Part shown: piece by piece, positions 8,186 through 14,118 of the stretch
Layout: the number at the start of each line of letters is the position of its first letter
Numbering within the stretch: position 1 is the first letter of the stretch
Origin: an uncultured Eubacteriales bacterium
Lineage (GTDB): Bacteria; Bacillota; Clostridia; Oscillospirales; Oscillospiraceae
Assembly: GCA_900553545.1 (NCBI GenBank)
Contig: USDP01000005.1
Span: forward strand, 1 to 24,494
Length of the DNA: 24,494 bases
Reading direction: 5' to 3'
The notes under the pieces: model-generated
Databases searched by the model: none
Told to the model about the DNA's origin: nothing
Seen by the model: only the letters and a program-made list of their open reading frames with translations
Position numbers and translations under genes: made by a program

Positions 8186-9186
8186 GCCGTGACCACCTTT
8201 CGAATCTCGGCGACCTTCTTCGCCAGCTCGTCATATTGCTCCGGGCGGAGCGACTGTGCGCCGTCGCAGAGGGCGTGGATGGGATCGTTGTGAACCTCGA
8301 TGATGAGGCCGTCCGCGCCGCCCGCCGTTGCGGCCAGCGCCATCGGCGGAACGAGGCGGTTGATGCCGGTGGCATGGCTCGGGTCGACAATGACCGGCAG
8401 ATGCGACAGCTCGTGCAGCATCGGCACGGCCGCAAGGTCGAGCGTGTTGCGGGTGTAATCGTCGAACGTGCGGATGCCGCGCTCGCAGAGGATGACCTGC
8501 TCGTTGCCGCTGGCCATGATGTATTCCGCGCTCATCAGCAGCTCCTTGAGCGTGTTGGCCAGGCCGCGCTTGAGCAGGATGGGCTTGTTCGTCTTGCCAA
8601 GCTCACGCAGCAAATCAAAATTCTGCATGTTCCGCGCGCCGACCTGCAAAACGTCGACGTCGTCGAACAGCGGCAGATCGGTGATGCTCATGATCTCGGT
8701 GACGATGGGCAGGCCCGTCTCCTGCCGGGCGATCTTCAGCAGCTCAAGGCCCTCGGCCTTGAGTCCTGCGAAATCGTAGGGGGACGTGCGGGGCTTGAAC
8801 GCGCCGCCGCGCAGCATGTTCGCGCCGGACGCCTTGACGGCCTTCGCCACGGCGACGATCTGCTCCTCCGTCTCGACGGAGCACGGCCCTGCGATCATGC
8901 AGAAATTGCCGCCGCCGATCTTCACATTGCCGACCTGTACGACGGTATCGTCGGGGTGGTATTTGCGGTTGCAGCACTTGAACGGCTCGGTCACGCGCTT
9001 GACACTGTCGACGATGTCGAGGCTGGAGACGAGGTCCATATCGACGCGCGTCGTGTCGCCGACGAGGCCAAGGATCGTCTGATAACTGCCCTCGGAGACG
9101 TGGATGTTCAGGCCAAGATTTTTCAGCCAGCTGATGAGCTGGTCACGGCTCTCCTTGGCGACGCCGTGCTTCAAGACTACGACCAT
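8182..9186 (-). CDS. aroF: 3-deoxy-7-phosphoheptulonate (DAHP) synthase, type I-beta with N-terminal regulatory domain
   Basis: This 334-residue enzyme condenses PEP and erythrose 4-phosphate, the first committed step. Residues 1 to about 65 form a ferredoxin-like domain (VVVLKHGVAKESRDQLISWL) of the kind that gives Tyr/Phe inhibition in Thermotoga-type enzymes. The barrel follows, with AGPCSVE (99-105, metal ligand Cys102), GGAFKPRTSPY (PEP binding), QVGARNMQNFDLL, LKRGL, DPSHATG (metal His) and IIEVHNDP. The ATG has AGGAGG eight bases upstream. It is the first structural gene after the attenuator, so premature termination would silence the whole pathway. Family assignment is firm; feedback by Tyr or Phe is inferred from the domain. 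Confidence 0.96.
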   Translation of the reverse strand: MVVVLKHGVAKESRDQLISWLKNLGLNIHVSEGSYQTILGLVGDTTRVDMDLVSSLDIVDSVKRVTEPFKCCNRKYHPDDTVVQVGNVKIGGGNFCMIAGPCSVETEEQIVAVAKAVKASGANMLRGGAFKPRTSPYDFAGLKAEGLELLKIARQETGLPIVTEIMSITDLPLFDDVDVLQVGARNMQNFDLLRELGKTNKPILLKRGLANTLKELLMSAEYIMASGNEQVILCERGIRTFDDYTRNTLDLAAVPMLHELSHLPVIVDPSHATGINRLVPPMALAATAGGADGLIIEVHNDPIHALCDGAQSLRPEQYDELAKKVAEIRKVVTA

Positions 9187-9200
9187 AATGTTATCCTCCT

Positions 9201-9212
9201 GATTTTCCGGAA
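9201..9212 (-). repeat. Second copy of TTCCGGAAAATC just upstream of the aroF ribosome site
   Basis: This 12-mer on the minus strand repeats 9421-9410 of the promoter inverted repeat exactly. It ends one base before the AGGAGG of aroF. It could be an auxiliary operator half-site or an RNA element; no partner inside the transcript was found. Confidence 0.5.
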
Positions 9213-9227
9213 GTTGTTTATTTCATG

Positions 9228-9260
9228 AAAAAACGCTGCACAGGCTGGGCCTGTGCAGCG
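9228..9260 (-). terminator. Intrinsic terminator/attenuator in the aro operon leader
   Basis: On the minus strand a perfect 12-bp GC-rich stem, CGCTGCACAGGC (9260-9249) with GCCTGTGCAGCG (9245-9234), closes a CCA triloop and is followed directly by six T (9233-9228). It lies 49 bases after the leader-peptide stop and 41 bases before the aroF start, and no terminator is expected between an operon's promoter and its first gene unless it is regulatory. Confidence 0.93.
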
Positions 9261-9306
9261 TCGAAAGACTTTTTTAGCTCCCGAATTTTTGCAACACAAA
9301 TCAGCC
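9243..9306 (-). promoter_or_regulatory. Predicted antiterminator competing with the attenuator stem
   Basis: The segment GGCTGATTTGTGTTGC (9306-9291) can pair with the 5' half and loop of the terminator (9259-9243): GGCTG with CAGCC, TTTGTG with CACAGG (two G-U pairs), and the GC at 9292-9291 with GC at 9259-9258. This uses the terminator's ascending strand, so the two folds exclude each other. Pairings were found by eye and no energies were computed. Confidence 0.7.
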
Positions 9307-9328
9307 TTACTATGGATTCATAGTAAAG
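9305..9328 (-). promoter_or_regulatory. Predicted 1:2 pause/protector hairpin spanning the end of the leader peptide
   Basis: TTACTATG (9326-9319) pairs perfectly with CATAGTAA (9314-9307) around an AATC loop, with a further C9328-G9305 pair outside a T-G wobble. The stem covers the last codons and stop of the leader peptide and steals the first bases of the antiterminator strand. A ribosome stalled on the Tyr/Phe codons would block its 5' arm. Confidence 0.65.
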
Positions 9329-9366
9329 TAATAAAAGTATGCAAAAATAACGGAAGCGTTCTTCAT
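9310..9366 (-). CDS. Phe/Tyr attenuation leader peptide, 18 residues
   Basis: The short frame reads MKNASVIFAYFYYFTMNP then TAG. Residues 8-14 are F-A-Y-F-Y-Y-F, three Phe (all TTT) and three Tyr (TAC, TAT, TAC) in seven codons, with no Trp. The ATG at 9366 is preceded by AAGAGG nine bases upstream and lies about 27 bases after the predicted transcription start. The aromatic codons sit directly before the 1:2 hairpin and 49 bases separate the stop from the terminator stem, the classical layout of a ribosome-sensing attenuator. Amino-acid content matches exactly the two products of the downstream operon. High charged tRNA-Phe/Tyr should let the ribosome reach the stop, mask the antiterminator strand and allow termination; scarcity should stall it and permit readthrough. 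The mechanism is inferred by analogy with trp/phe leaders. Confidence 0.88.
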   Translation of the reverse strand: MKNASVIFAYFYYFTMNP

Positions 9367-9399
9367 GAGAAAAAACCTCTTACTGGTTTATGATATCTA

Positions 9400-9427
9400 A
9401 TCATAGCACGATTTTCCGGAATGTCAA
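9400..9427 (-). promoter_or_regulatory. Sigma-A-type promoter of the aro operon
   Basis: On the minus strand TTGACA (9427-9422, perfect consensus) is followed by a 16-base spacer and TATGAT (9405-9400), preceded by TGC to form an extended -10. Predicted start of transcription is near 9393, about 27 bases before the leader-peptide ATG. The -35 hexamer lies in the centre of an inverted repeat. Confidence 0.88.
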
Positions 9428-9438
9428 CCGGAAAATCG
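9409..9438. promoter_or_regulatory. Inverted repeat around the aro -35 box, candidate operator
   Basis: CGATTTTCCGG (9409-9419) and CCGGAAAATCG (9428-9438) are perfect 11-bp inverted arms around an 8-base centre that contains the -35 hexamer. It also forms a hairpin in RNA reading out of dnaK, but no T-run follows on that strand, so an operator is at least as likely as a dnaK terminator. A further TTCCGGAAAATC lies at 9212-9201. Confidence 0.6.
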
Positions 9439-9463
9439 CCGATTTTTGCAGTTCTTCGAAGTC

Positions 9464-11266
9464 CTAGTCCATTTCCTCGAAATCGGCGTCCATGACGTCG
9501 TCGTCCGGGGTCTGGTCATTCGGATTCTGATAGGAACCGGAATACTGCACGTCCGGGTCGATCGTGACGCCCGCCTGCTGGAGCAGCTGCTCGAGGCGGC
9601 CGGCAGCGGACGCCATCTGGGCGGAGTCCTTCGATTTGACGGCGCGCTTGGCCTCCTTGACGCCCTCGGCGACGGCGGCCTTCTGCTCTTTGCTCATGCC
9701 CTTCGCGGCCTTGCCGGCCTGATAGATGAGCTGTTCGCAGCGGTCGCGCGCGACGGCCTCGGCCTTGAGCTGCGCGTCCTGCGCGGCGTACTGCTGCGCC
9801 TCACGCACGGCGCGGTCGATGTCGGCCTGGCTCATGTTGGAGCTGGCCGTGATCGTGATGGCCTGGGCCTTGCCGGTGTCGAGATCCTTGGCCGAGACGT
9901 TCACGATGCCGTTGGCGTCGATGGAGAACGTGACCTCGATCTGCGGGACGCCGCGCGGCGCGCGGCGGATGCCGGTGAGCTGGAAGCGGCCAAGCTCCTT
10001 GTTCTGGCTGGCCATCGGCCGTTCGCCCTGTAAGACATGGATGTCGACCGACGACTGGAAGCTGGAAGCCGTGGTAAAGATCTGGCTCTTGCGGATGGGG
10101 AGCGTGGTGTTGCGCTCGATGACGCGCGTGCAGACGCCGCCGAGCGTCTCGATGCCGAGCGAGAGCGGCGTGACGTCCAGCAGCAGCAAGCCCTGCACCG
10201 ACCCGGACAGGACGCCACCTTGTAAACACGCGCCCATCGCGACGCACTCGTCGGGGTTGATGCCCTTGAACGGCAGGGAGCCGGTGATGGACTGGACCAG
10301 ATCCTGCACGGCGGGGATGCGGCTCGAGCCGCCGACCATCAGCACCTTGCTAATCTGGGCGATGGAGACGCCGGAATCGTTGATGGCCTGATTGACCGGC
10401 TCGCGCGTGGCCTGCACGAGGTGATAGGTCAGGTCGTTGAATTTCGCGCGGGAGAGCGGAATGTCCATGTGCAGCGGGCCGTTTTTACCGACCGTGATGT
10501 ACGGCAGCTCGATGCTCGTCTGCGTCATGGCCGACAGCTCGATCTTCGCCTTTTCGGCGGCCTCGCGGATGCGCTGCATCGCGGCGGAGTCGCGCGAGAG
10601 GTCGATCTTGTTTTCCTTTTTGAACTCCTGCACGAGATAATCGACGATGCACTGGTCAAAATCGTCGCCGCCGAGGTGGTTGTTGCCCGCCGTGGCGAGG
10701 ACCTCGATGACGCCGGAGGAAATGTCGAGGATGGAGACATCGAACGTGCCGCCGCCAAGGTCATAGACCATGATCTTCTGCTCGGCCTCTTTGTCGATGC
10801 CGTAGGCGAGGGCGGCGGCGGTCGGCTCGTTGATGATGCGCTGGACGTTCAGCCCCGCGATCTTGCCCGCGTCCTTCGTGGCTTGACGCTGCGCGTCGGT
10901 AAAATAGGCCGGGACGGTGATAACCGCATCGGAGACCGGCTCGCCGAGGAACGCCTCGGCGTCGGCCTTGAGCTTTTGCAGAATCATCGCCGAGATCTCC
11001 TGCGGGGTATATTTGTGCCCATCGATGTTCACCTTATAATTTGTGCCCATCTGGCGCTTGATGGAGGAGACGGTGCGCTCGTGGTTCGTGACAGCCTGCC
11101 GCTTGGCCAGACTGCCGACCATGCGCTCGCCGGTCTTCGAGAACGCCACGACAGACGGAGTCGTCCGCCCACCCTCCGCGTTGGGGATGATGACCGGCTC
11201 GCCGCCCTCCATCACCGCGACACAGGAATTGGTCGTGCCGAGATCGATACCGATGATCTTTGCCAT
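9464..11266 (-). CDS. dnaK: Hsp70 chaperone DnaK
   Basis: This 600-residue cytoplasmic chaperone binds exposed hydrophobic segments under ATP control. The nucleotide-binding domain starts MAKIIGIDLGTTNSC with a VYDLGGGTFDVSIL phosphate loop, INEPTAAALAYG, and VMVGGSSRIP-like VLMVGGSSRIPAVQ. The linker LLLLDVTPLSLGIETLGG leads to the substrate-binding domain (residues about 365-475, QGERPMASQNKELGRFQL) and a helical lid. The tail ends DVMDADFEEMD, the EEVD-like acidic end of bacterial DnaK. The short nucleotide domain lacks the E. coli insertion, as in Gram-positives. The ATG has GGAGGG nine bases upstream. It follows grpE by 26 bases and is the last gene of its operon. No dnaJ follows it. Confidence 0.97.
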   Translation of the reverse strand: MAKIIGIDLGTTNSCVAVMEGGEPVIIPNAEGGRTTPSVVAFSKTGERMVGSLAKRQAVTNHERTVSSIKRQMGTNYKVNIDGHKYTPQEISAMILQKLKADAEAFLGEPVSDAVITVPAYFTDAQRQATKDAGKIAGLNVQRIINEPTAAALAYGIDKEAEQKIMVYDLGGGTFDVSILDISSGVIEVLATAGNNHLGGDDFDQCIVDYLVQEFKKENKIDLSRDSAAMQRIREAAEKAKIELSAMTQTSIELPYITVGKNGPLHMDIPLSRAKFNDLTYHLVQATREPVNQAINDSGVSIAQISKVLMVGGSSRIPAVQDLVQSITGSLPFKGINPDECVAMGACLQGGVLSGSVQGLLLLDVTPLSLGIETLGGVCTRVIERNTTLPIRKSQIFTTASSFQSSVDIHVLQGERPMASQNKELGRFQLTGIRRAPRGVPQIEVTFSIDANGIVNVSAKDLDTGKAQAITITASSNMSQADIDRAVREAQQYAAQDAQLKAEAVARDRCEQLIYQAGKAAKGMSKEQKAAVAEGVKEAKRAVKSKDSAQMASAAGRLEQLLQQAGVTIDPDVQYSGSYQNPNDQTPDDDVMDADFEEMD

Positions 11267-11292
11267 AAACTACGTCCCTCCAAGGGTCAAAT

Positions 11293-11724
11293 CTAATTTG
11301 CCACGATTACCTTTGCGTGGCGGATAACCGCCTCATCCATCGTGAAGCCCGTCTGGATGACCTGCACGATCTCGTCCTGCCGCCTGGCCGGATCTTCGAC
11401 GTGCTCGACGGCCTCGTGATAGTCGGGGTTGAAGCATTTGCCGAGACTGTCCATCGGCACAACGCCAAGCCCATCCAGCCGCGCAAGCAGCTTCTGCATC
11501 AGAAGCTCGACGCCGTGATAGTATGCCTCGTCCGTACACGGCGCATCCAGCGCACGGGCCAGATCGTCATAGACCGGCAGCAGCGCAAGCACCGCCTTTT
11601 TCATGCCGTCGGCCTCCGCGCGCTCGAGCTGCGCGGCCGTGCGGCGGCGGTAATTCTGATATTCGCCGCGCAGCGCCTCAAGCGTTTCGTCCGGCGCGGC
11701 GGACTTTTTTGAAAACAGACGCAC
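11293..11724 (-). CDS. grpE: Nucleotide exchange factor GrpE, short form
   Basis: This 143-residue protein releases ADP from DnaK. A short coiled-coil (LEALRGEYQNYRRRTAAQLERAE) leads to the four-helix bundle (KAVLALLPVYDDLARAL, GVELLMQKLLARLDGLGV) and the beta-wing with FNPDYHEAVEHVEDP and GFTMDEAVIRHAKVIVAN, the typical GrpE end. Most GrpE proteins have 180-200 residues; here the acidic, disordered N-terminus and part of the long helix are missing. The start is GTG at 11724 with AGGAGGG seven bases upstream, three bases after the J-protein stop. Truncation is of the poorly conserved end only, so it should be functional. Confidence 0.94.
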   Translation of the reverse strand: MRLFSKKSAAPDETLEALRGEYQNYRRRTAAQLERAEADGMKKAVLALLPVYDDLARALDAPCTDEAYYHGVELLMQKLLARLDGLGVVPMDSLGKCFNPDYHEAVEHVEDPARRQDEIVQVIQTGFTMDEAVIRHAKVIVAN

Positions 11725-11727
11725 GGC

Positions 11728-12360
11728 TCAGCCCTCCTGTGTGTTCGTGCTCTTCTGGCTGCCGAAGCCGTAGCCATAGTAGGGGTCAGTCTGCTGGCTG
11801 CCGCTCTGATAGGTGTCGGAGTAGCTGCTGCTGTTGTCGTAAGTGGAATAGCCGTAGGGATTCAGATACACATAGCTGCATCCGCCGAACAGGCCATAGA
11901 ACAGCTGGAACAGCAGATAGATCAAAAAGATCTTGCCGAGGATGCTGCCGCGCCGCCGCGTATGGCGGTACGTCCACTGATACTGGTTCTGGTTCTGCGC
12001 GTCGTCGCCGTCCTGCTGCGGGCGGTAATTCGTATAATACGTGTAGGTATAGTGCGGCTGATCCTGACCCTGGCTCTGGCCGCCCCAGAAGGCGGAAAAC
12101 GGATCGTAATACTGCTGGTTCTGATACTGCTGGCGTGCCTGCTGCTGATAGCGCTGCTGCGCCTGCTGCTGGCGGTACGCCTGCGGATTTTTCAGCAAGT
12201 CATAGGCCTCGTTGACCTCGTTCATCTTCTGCGCGGCGGTGGGGTCGTTCGGGTTCAGGTCGGGATGGTATTTCTTGGCGAGGGTGCGGTAGGCCTGACG
12301 GATCTCGTCCTCCGTCGCATTTTCGGACACGCCGAGCACCTGATACGGATTTTTGTCCAT
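11728..12360 (-). CDS. Membrane-anchored J-domain co-chaperone
   Basis: This 210-residue protein has a J-domain in residues 3-63 with the essential HPD at 32-34 and the flanking YQVLGVSENATEDEIRQAYR pattern, so it should stimulate a DnaK ATPase. There is no Cys-rich zinc domain or C-terminal peptide-binding domain, so it is not classical DnaJ. Residues 62-130 are rich in Gln, Tyr and Asn. A single hydrophobic segment at about 138-160 (LGKIFLIYLLFQLFYGLF) follows RHTRRR, suggesting the J-domain faces the cytoplasm, and a Tyr/Ser-rich 50-residue tail would lie outside. As first gene of the operon with grpE and dnaK, it may recruit DnaK to the membrane. The role is inferred from domains and context. 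Confidence 0.9.
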   Translation of the reverse strand: MDKNPYQVLGVSENATEDEIRQAYRTLAKKYHPDLNPNDPTAAQKMNEVNEAYDLLKNPQAYRQQQAQQRYQQQARQQYQNQQYYDPFSAFWGGQSQGQDQPHYTYTYYTNYRPQQDGDDAQNQNQYQWTYRHTRRRGSILGKIFLIYLLFQLFYGLFGGCSYVYLNPYGYSTYDNSSSYSDTYQSGSQQTDPYYGYGFGSQKSTNTQEG

Positions 12361-12391
12361 TCCGCTCCCTCCTTTCCTTCTGACGCTATCA

Positions 12392-12397
12392 ATTATA
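12392..12397 (-). promoter_or_regulatory. Probable -10 box of the J-protein-grpE-dnaK operon
   Basis: TATAAT (12397-12392, minus strand) lies 31 bases before the J-protein ATG, with AAGGAGGG between. No good -35 is found at 17 bases (ACACAT); TTCACA lies 20 bases upstream. No CIRCE inverted repeat is present, so HrcA control is not supported. Confidence 0.6.
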
Positions 12398-12454
12398 CAA
12401 AGGTTTCCCCGCAGATGTGTGAATCATTTATAAACGTTCCGGGGCAAAATGATG

Positions 12455-12491
12455 AAAAAACAGGGAGCCGCCCCGATTTTCGGGCGGCTCC
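12455..12491 (-). terminator. Intrinsic terminator after pepD
   Basis: On the minus strand GGAGCCGCCC (12491-12482) pairs perfectly with GGGCGGCTCC (12473-12464) around an 8-base loop, followed by CTG and six T (12460-12455). It starts 52 bases after the pepD stop and isolates pepD from the chaperone operon. Confidence 0.92.
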
Positions 12492-12543
12492 GCGTGATTT
12501 TTACAGTGAACTGCAAAATTCCATGCTTGAATATTGCGAAACA

Positions 12544-13989
12544 TTACGCAAGTGCCTCCAGCACACCGCGCAGCAGCTTCCACGTGCGCTGCACCGAGGG
12601 GATGGACATTTTCTCGCGCGGCGTGTGGATCTCGAGCAGATCCGGGCCAAAGGACACGCAGTCCAGCCCCGGCAGCTTGCCGGAAAACAGGCCGCACTCA
12701 AGTCCTGCATGGATGGCCTCGATCTTCGGCGCGTGGCCATACTGCTCGGTGAACACGCGCACCATCGTGTCGCGCAGCGCAGAATCGCGCTTATACTCCC
12801 ACGCGGGATAGTCACCAGTGATCTCCATCGACGCGCCGAGCAGCGCGCAGAGCGTCGCGAACCGCTCCAGCAGCATCTCCTTCTCCGAGGCCACGGAGCT
12901 GCGGACAGATGCGCGCGCAACCAACAGGCCGTCCGCGACATGGAAGATGCCGAGATTGCTCGACGTCTGGACGAGTCCTGGAATGTCCATGCTCATGGAC
13001 ACGATCCCGTTCGGCACGAGCTGCAAAAACTGCACGACCGTCTTGCCGGCCGCTTCGGTCAGCGCGGACGGCGCGGGATTTCCGCTGCGGACAGTCAGCG
13101 TGAGGCCGGGGTCGGAGACGGCGTGCTCCGCGCGGAACGCCGCTTCCAGCCCGGAGACGCGCGTCTGCACCGCCGGGAGCTTCGCCGGCTCCACGGCGAG
13201 GACGGCGCGGGCCGAGGCCGGGATGGCGTTGTCCTTCAGGCCGCTCTCCGCCGAGACGATGCGCAGCGGAACGATCTTGCCGATGGCGGCTAACGCGCGG
13301 CCAAGCAGAATGGCGGCGTTGGCGCGGCCCTTGTCGATCTCCGTGCCGGAATGGCCGCCGGTCAGGCCGGTCAGCTCGAGCACCACGGTCGGCAGCGAGC
13401 AGACTTCCGACGCCAGTGGCAGCCGGACATTGGCCCGCGCGCCGCCCGCACAGCTGACGGTGAAGATGCCCTCATCCTCAGAGTCGATGTTCAGAAGCCG
13501 CCGCGCCGTGAGCGGCGAGACGTCGAGACCCGCCGCGCCCTCCATGCCGACCTCCTCGTCGACCGTGAAGACCGCCTCGATGCGCGGATGGCGGAGCGTT
13601 TTGTCGTCCATCGCGGCGAGGGCCATCGCGATGGCAATGCCGTCGTCGCCGCCGAGCGTCGTGCCGCGGGCGTAGAGATAATCGCCGTCCAGCGCGAGGT
13701 CGAGTCCGTCGCGCGTCATGTCCAGCGGGCAGTCCGCCGTTTTTTCCGTGACCATGTCGAGGTGGCCCTGCACGATGACCGGCTCGGCGCTTTCGCAGCC
13801 GGGCGTGGCCGGGCAGACGATAATGACGTTGTTCAGCGCGTCCTGATAGACTTCGAAGCCGTGACTTTCTGCAAAGCGGACGCAATAGTCGGAGATGGCT
13901 TTCGTGTTGCCGGAGCCGTGCGGAATGGCACAGAGATCGGCAAAATAAGAGAGAACGGATTTCGGTTCCAGCGTGTCGGTGATTCGCAT
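12544..13989 (-). CDS. pepD: Aminoacyl-histidine dipeptidase (PepD-type, M20 metallopeptidase)
   Basis: This 481-residue cytoplasmic di-zinc peptidase is of the beta-Ala-His/Xaa-His dipeptidase group and splits small peptides for amino-acid recycling. Metal and catalytic positions are visible: GHLDMV (His76, Asp78), TLGGDDG (bridging Asp115), FTVDEEVGMEGA (general base Glu145 and ligand Glu146), NIDSEDEG (Asp169) and a C-terminal His in FGPDLLEIHTPREKM. Length matches the family (about 480). The middle insert (roughly 190-385) is the dimerisation lid with HSGTEIDKGRANA. ATG 13989 has AAGGAGGT seven bases upstream. It appears monocistronic with its own terminator; no convincing promoter is seen. 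Confidence 0.94.
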   Translation of the reverse strand: MRITDTLEPKSVLSYFADLCAIPHGSGNTKAISDYCVRFAESHGFEVYQDALNNVIIVCPATPGCESAEPVIVQGHLDMVTEKTADCPLDMTRDGLDLALDGDYLYARGTTLGGDDGIAIAMALAAMDDKTLRHPRIEAVFTVDEEVGMEGAAGLDVSPLTARRLLNIDSEDEGIFTVSCAGGARANVRLPLASEVCSLPTVVLELTGLTGGHSGTEIDKGRANAAILLGRALAAIGKIVPLRIVSAESGLKDNAIPASARAVLAVEPAKLPAVQTRVSGLEAAFRAEHAVSDPGLTLTVRSGNPAPSALTEAAGKTVVQFLQLVPNGIVSMSMDIPGLVQTSSNLGIFHVADGLLVARASVRSSVASEKEMLLERFATLCALLGASMEITGDYPAWEYKRDSALRDTMVRVFTEQYGHAPKIEAIHAGLECGLFSGKLPGLDCVSFGPDLLEIHTPREKMSIPSVQRTWKLLRGVLEALA

Positions 13990-14037
13990 GGGATGACCTC
14001 CTTATACTATCGTAATTTGAATATTTTTTCGTTGTAG

Positions 14038-14059
14038 GGGCCGATGCCCTCATCGGCCC
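14038..14059. repeat. Dispersed hairpin repeat, copy A
   Basis: GGGCCGATG and CATCGGCCC are perfect 9-bp arms around a CCCT loop, preceded by TTGTAG. The same unit with one base change recurs at 24387-24408. It lies in the gap between pepD and the ABC transporter, convergent with no coding frame of interest. Confidence 0.8.
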
Positions 14060-14065
14060 TAAGCC

Positions 14066-14100
14066 CGCCGCAGCGGAAAGCCTCCCTTGTGTAAAGGGAG
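14066..14100. repeat. Second hairpin module next to copy A
   Basis: CTCCCTT (14082-14088) pairs with AAGGGAG (14094-14100). The adjoining CCCGCCGCAGCGGAA is the reverse complement of TTCCGCTGCGGCGGG at 19574-19588, so this module belongs to the same dispersed set. Read on the minus strand it directly follows the ABC operon and could act as a weak terminator, but the T-run is only three bases. Confidence 0.65.
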
Positions 14101-14118
14101 CCTTTAGGTTCGGCAAAA

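Noticed and set aside
9409..9438. Standard rho-independent terminator of dnaK
   Set aside because: The 11-bp stem is good but is followed by TGCTATGATT rather than a T-run; listed as candidate operator instead.
9187..9463. T-box or protein-dependent riboswitch upstream of aroF
   Set aside because: No AGGGTGGNACCGCG-type T-box sequence or specifier-loop arrangement, and no TRAP-style GAG/UAG repeats. The short aromatic peptide explains the terminator better.
12361..12460. CIRCE heat-shock operator before the chaperone operon
   Set aside because: No TTAGCACTC-N9-GAGTGCTAA or close variant is present on either strand.
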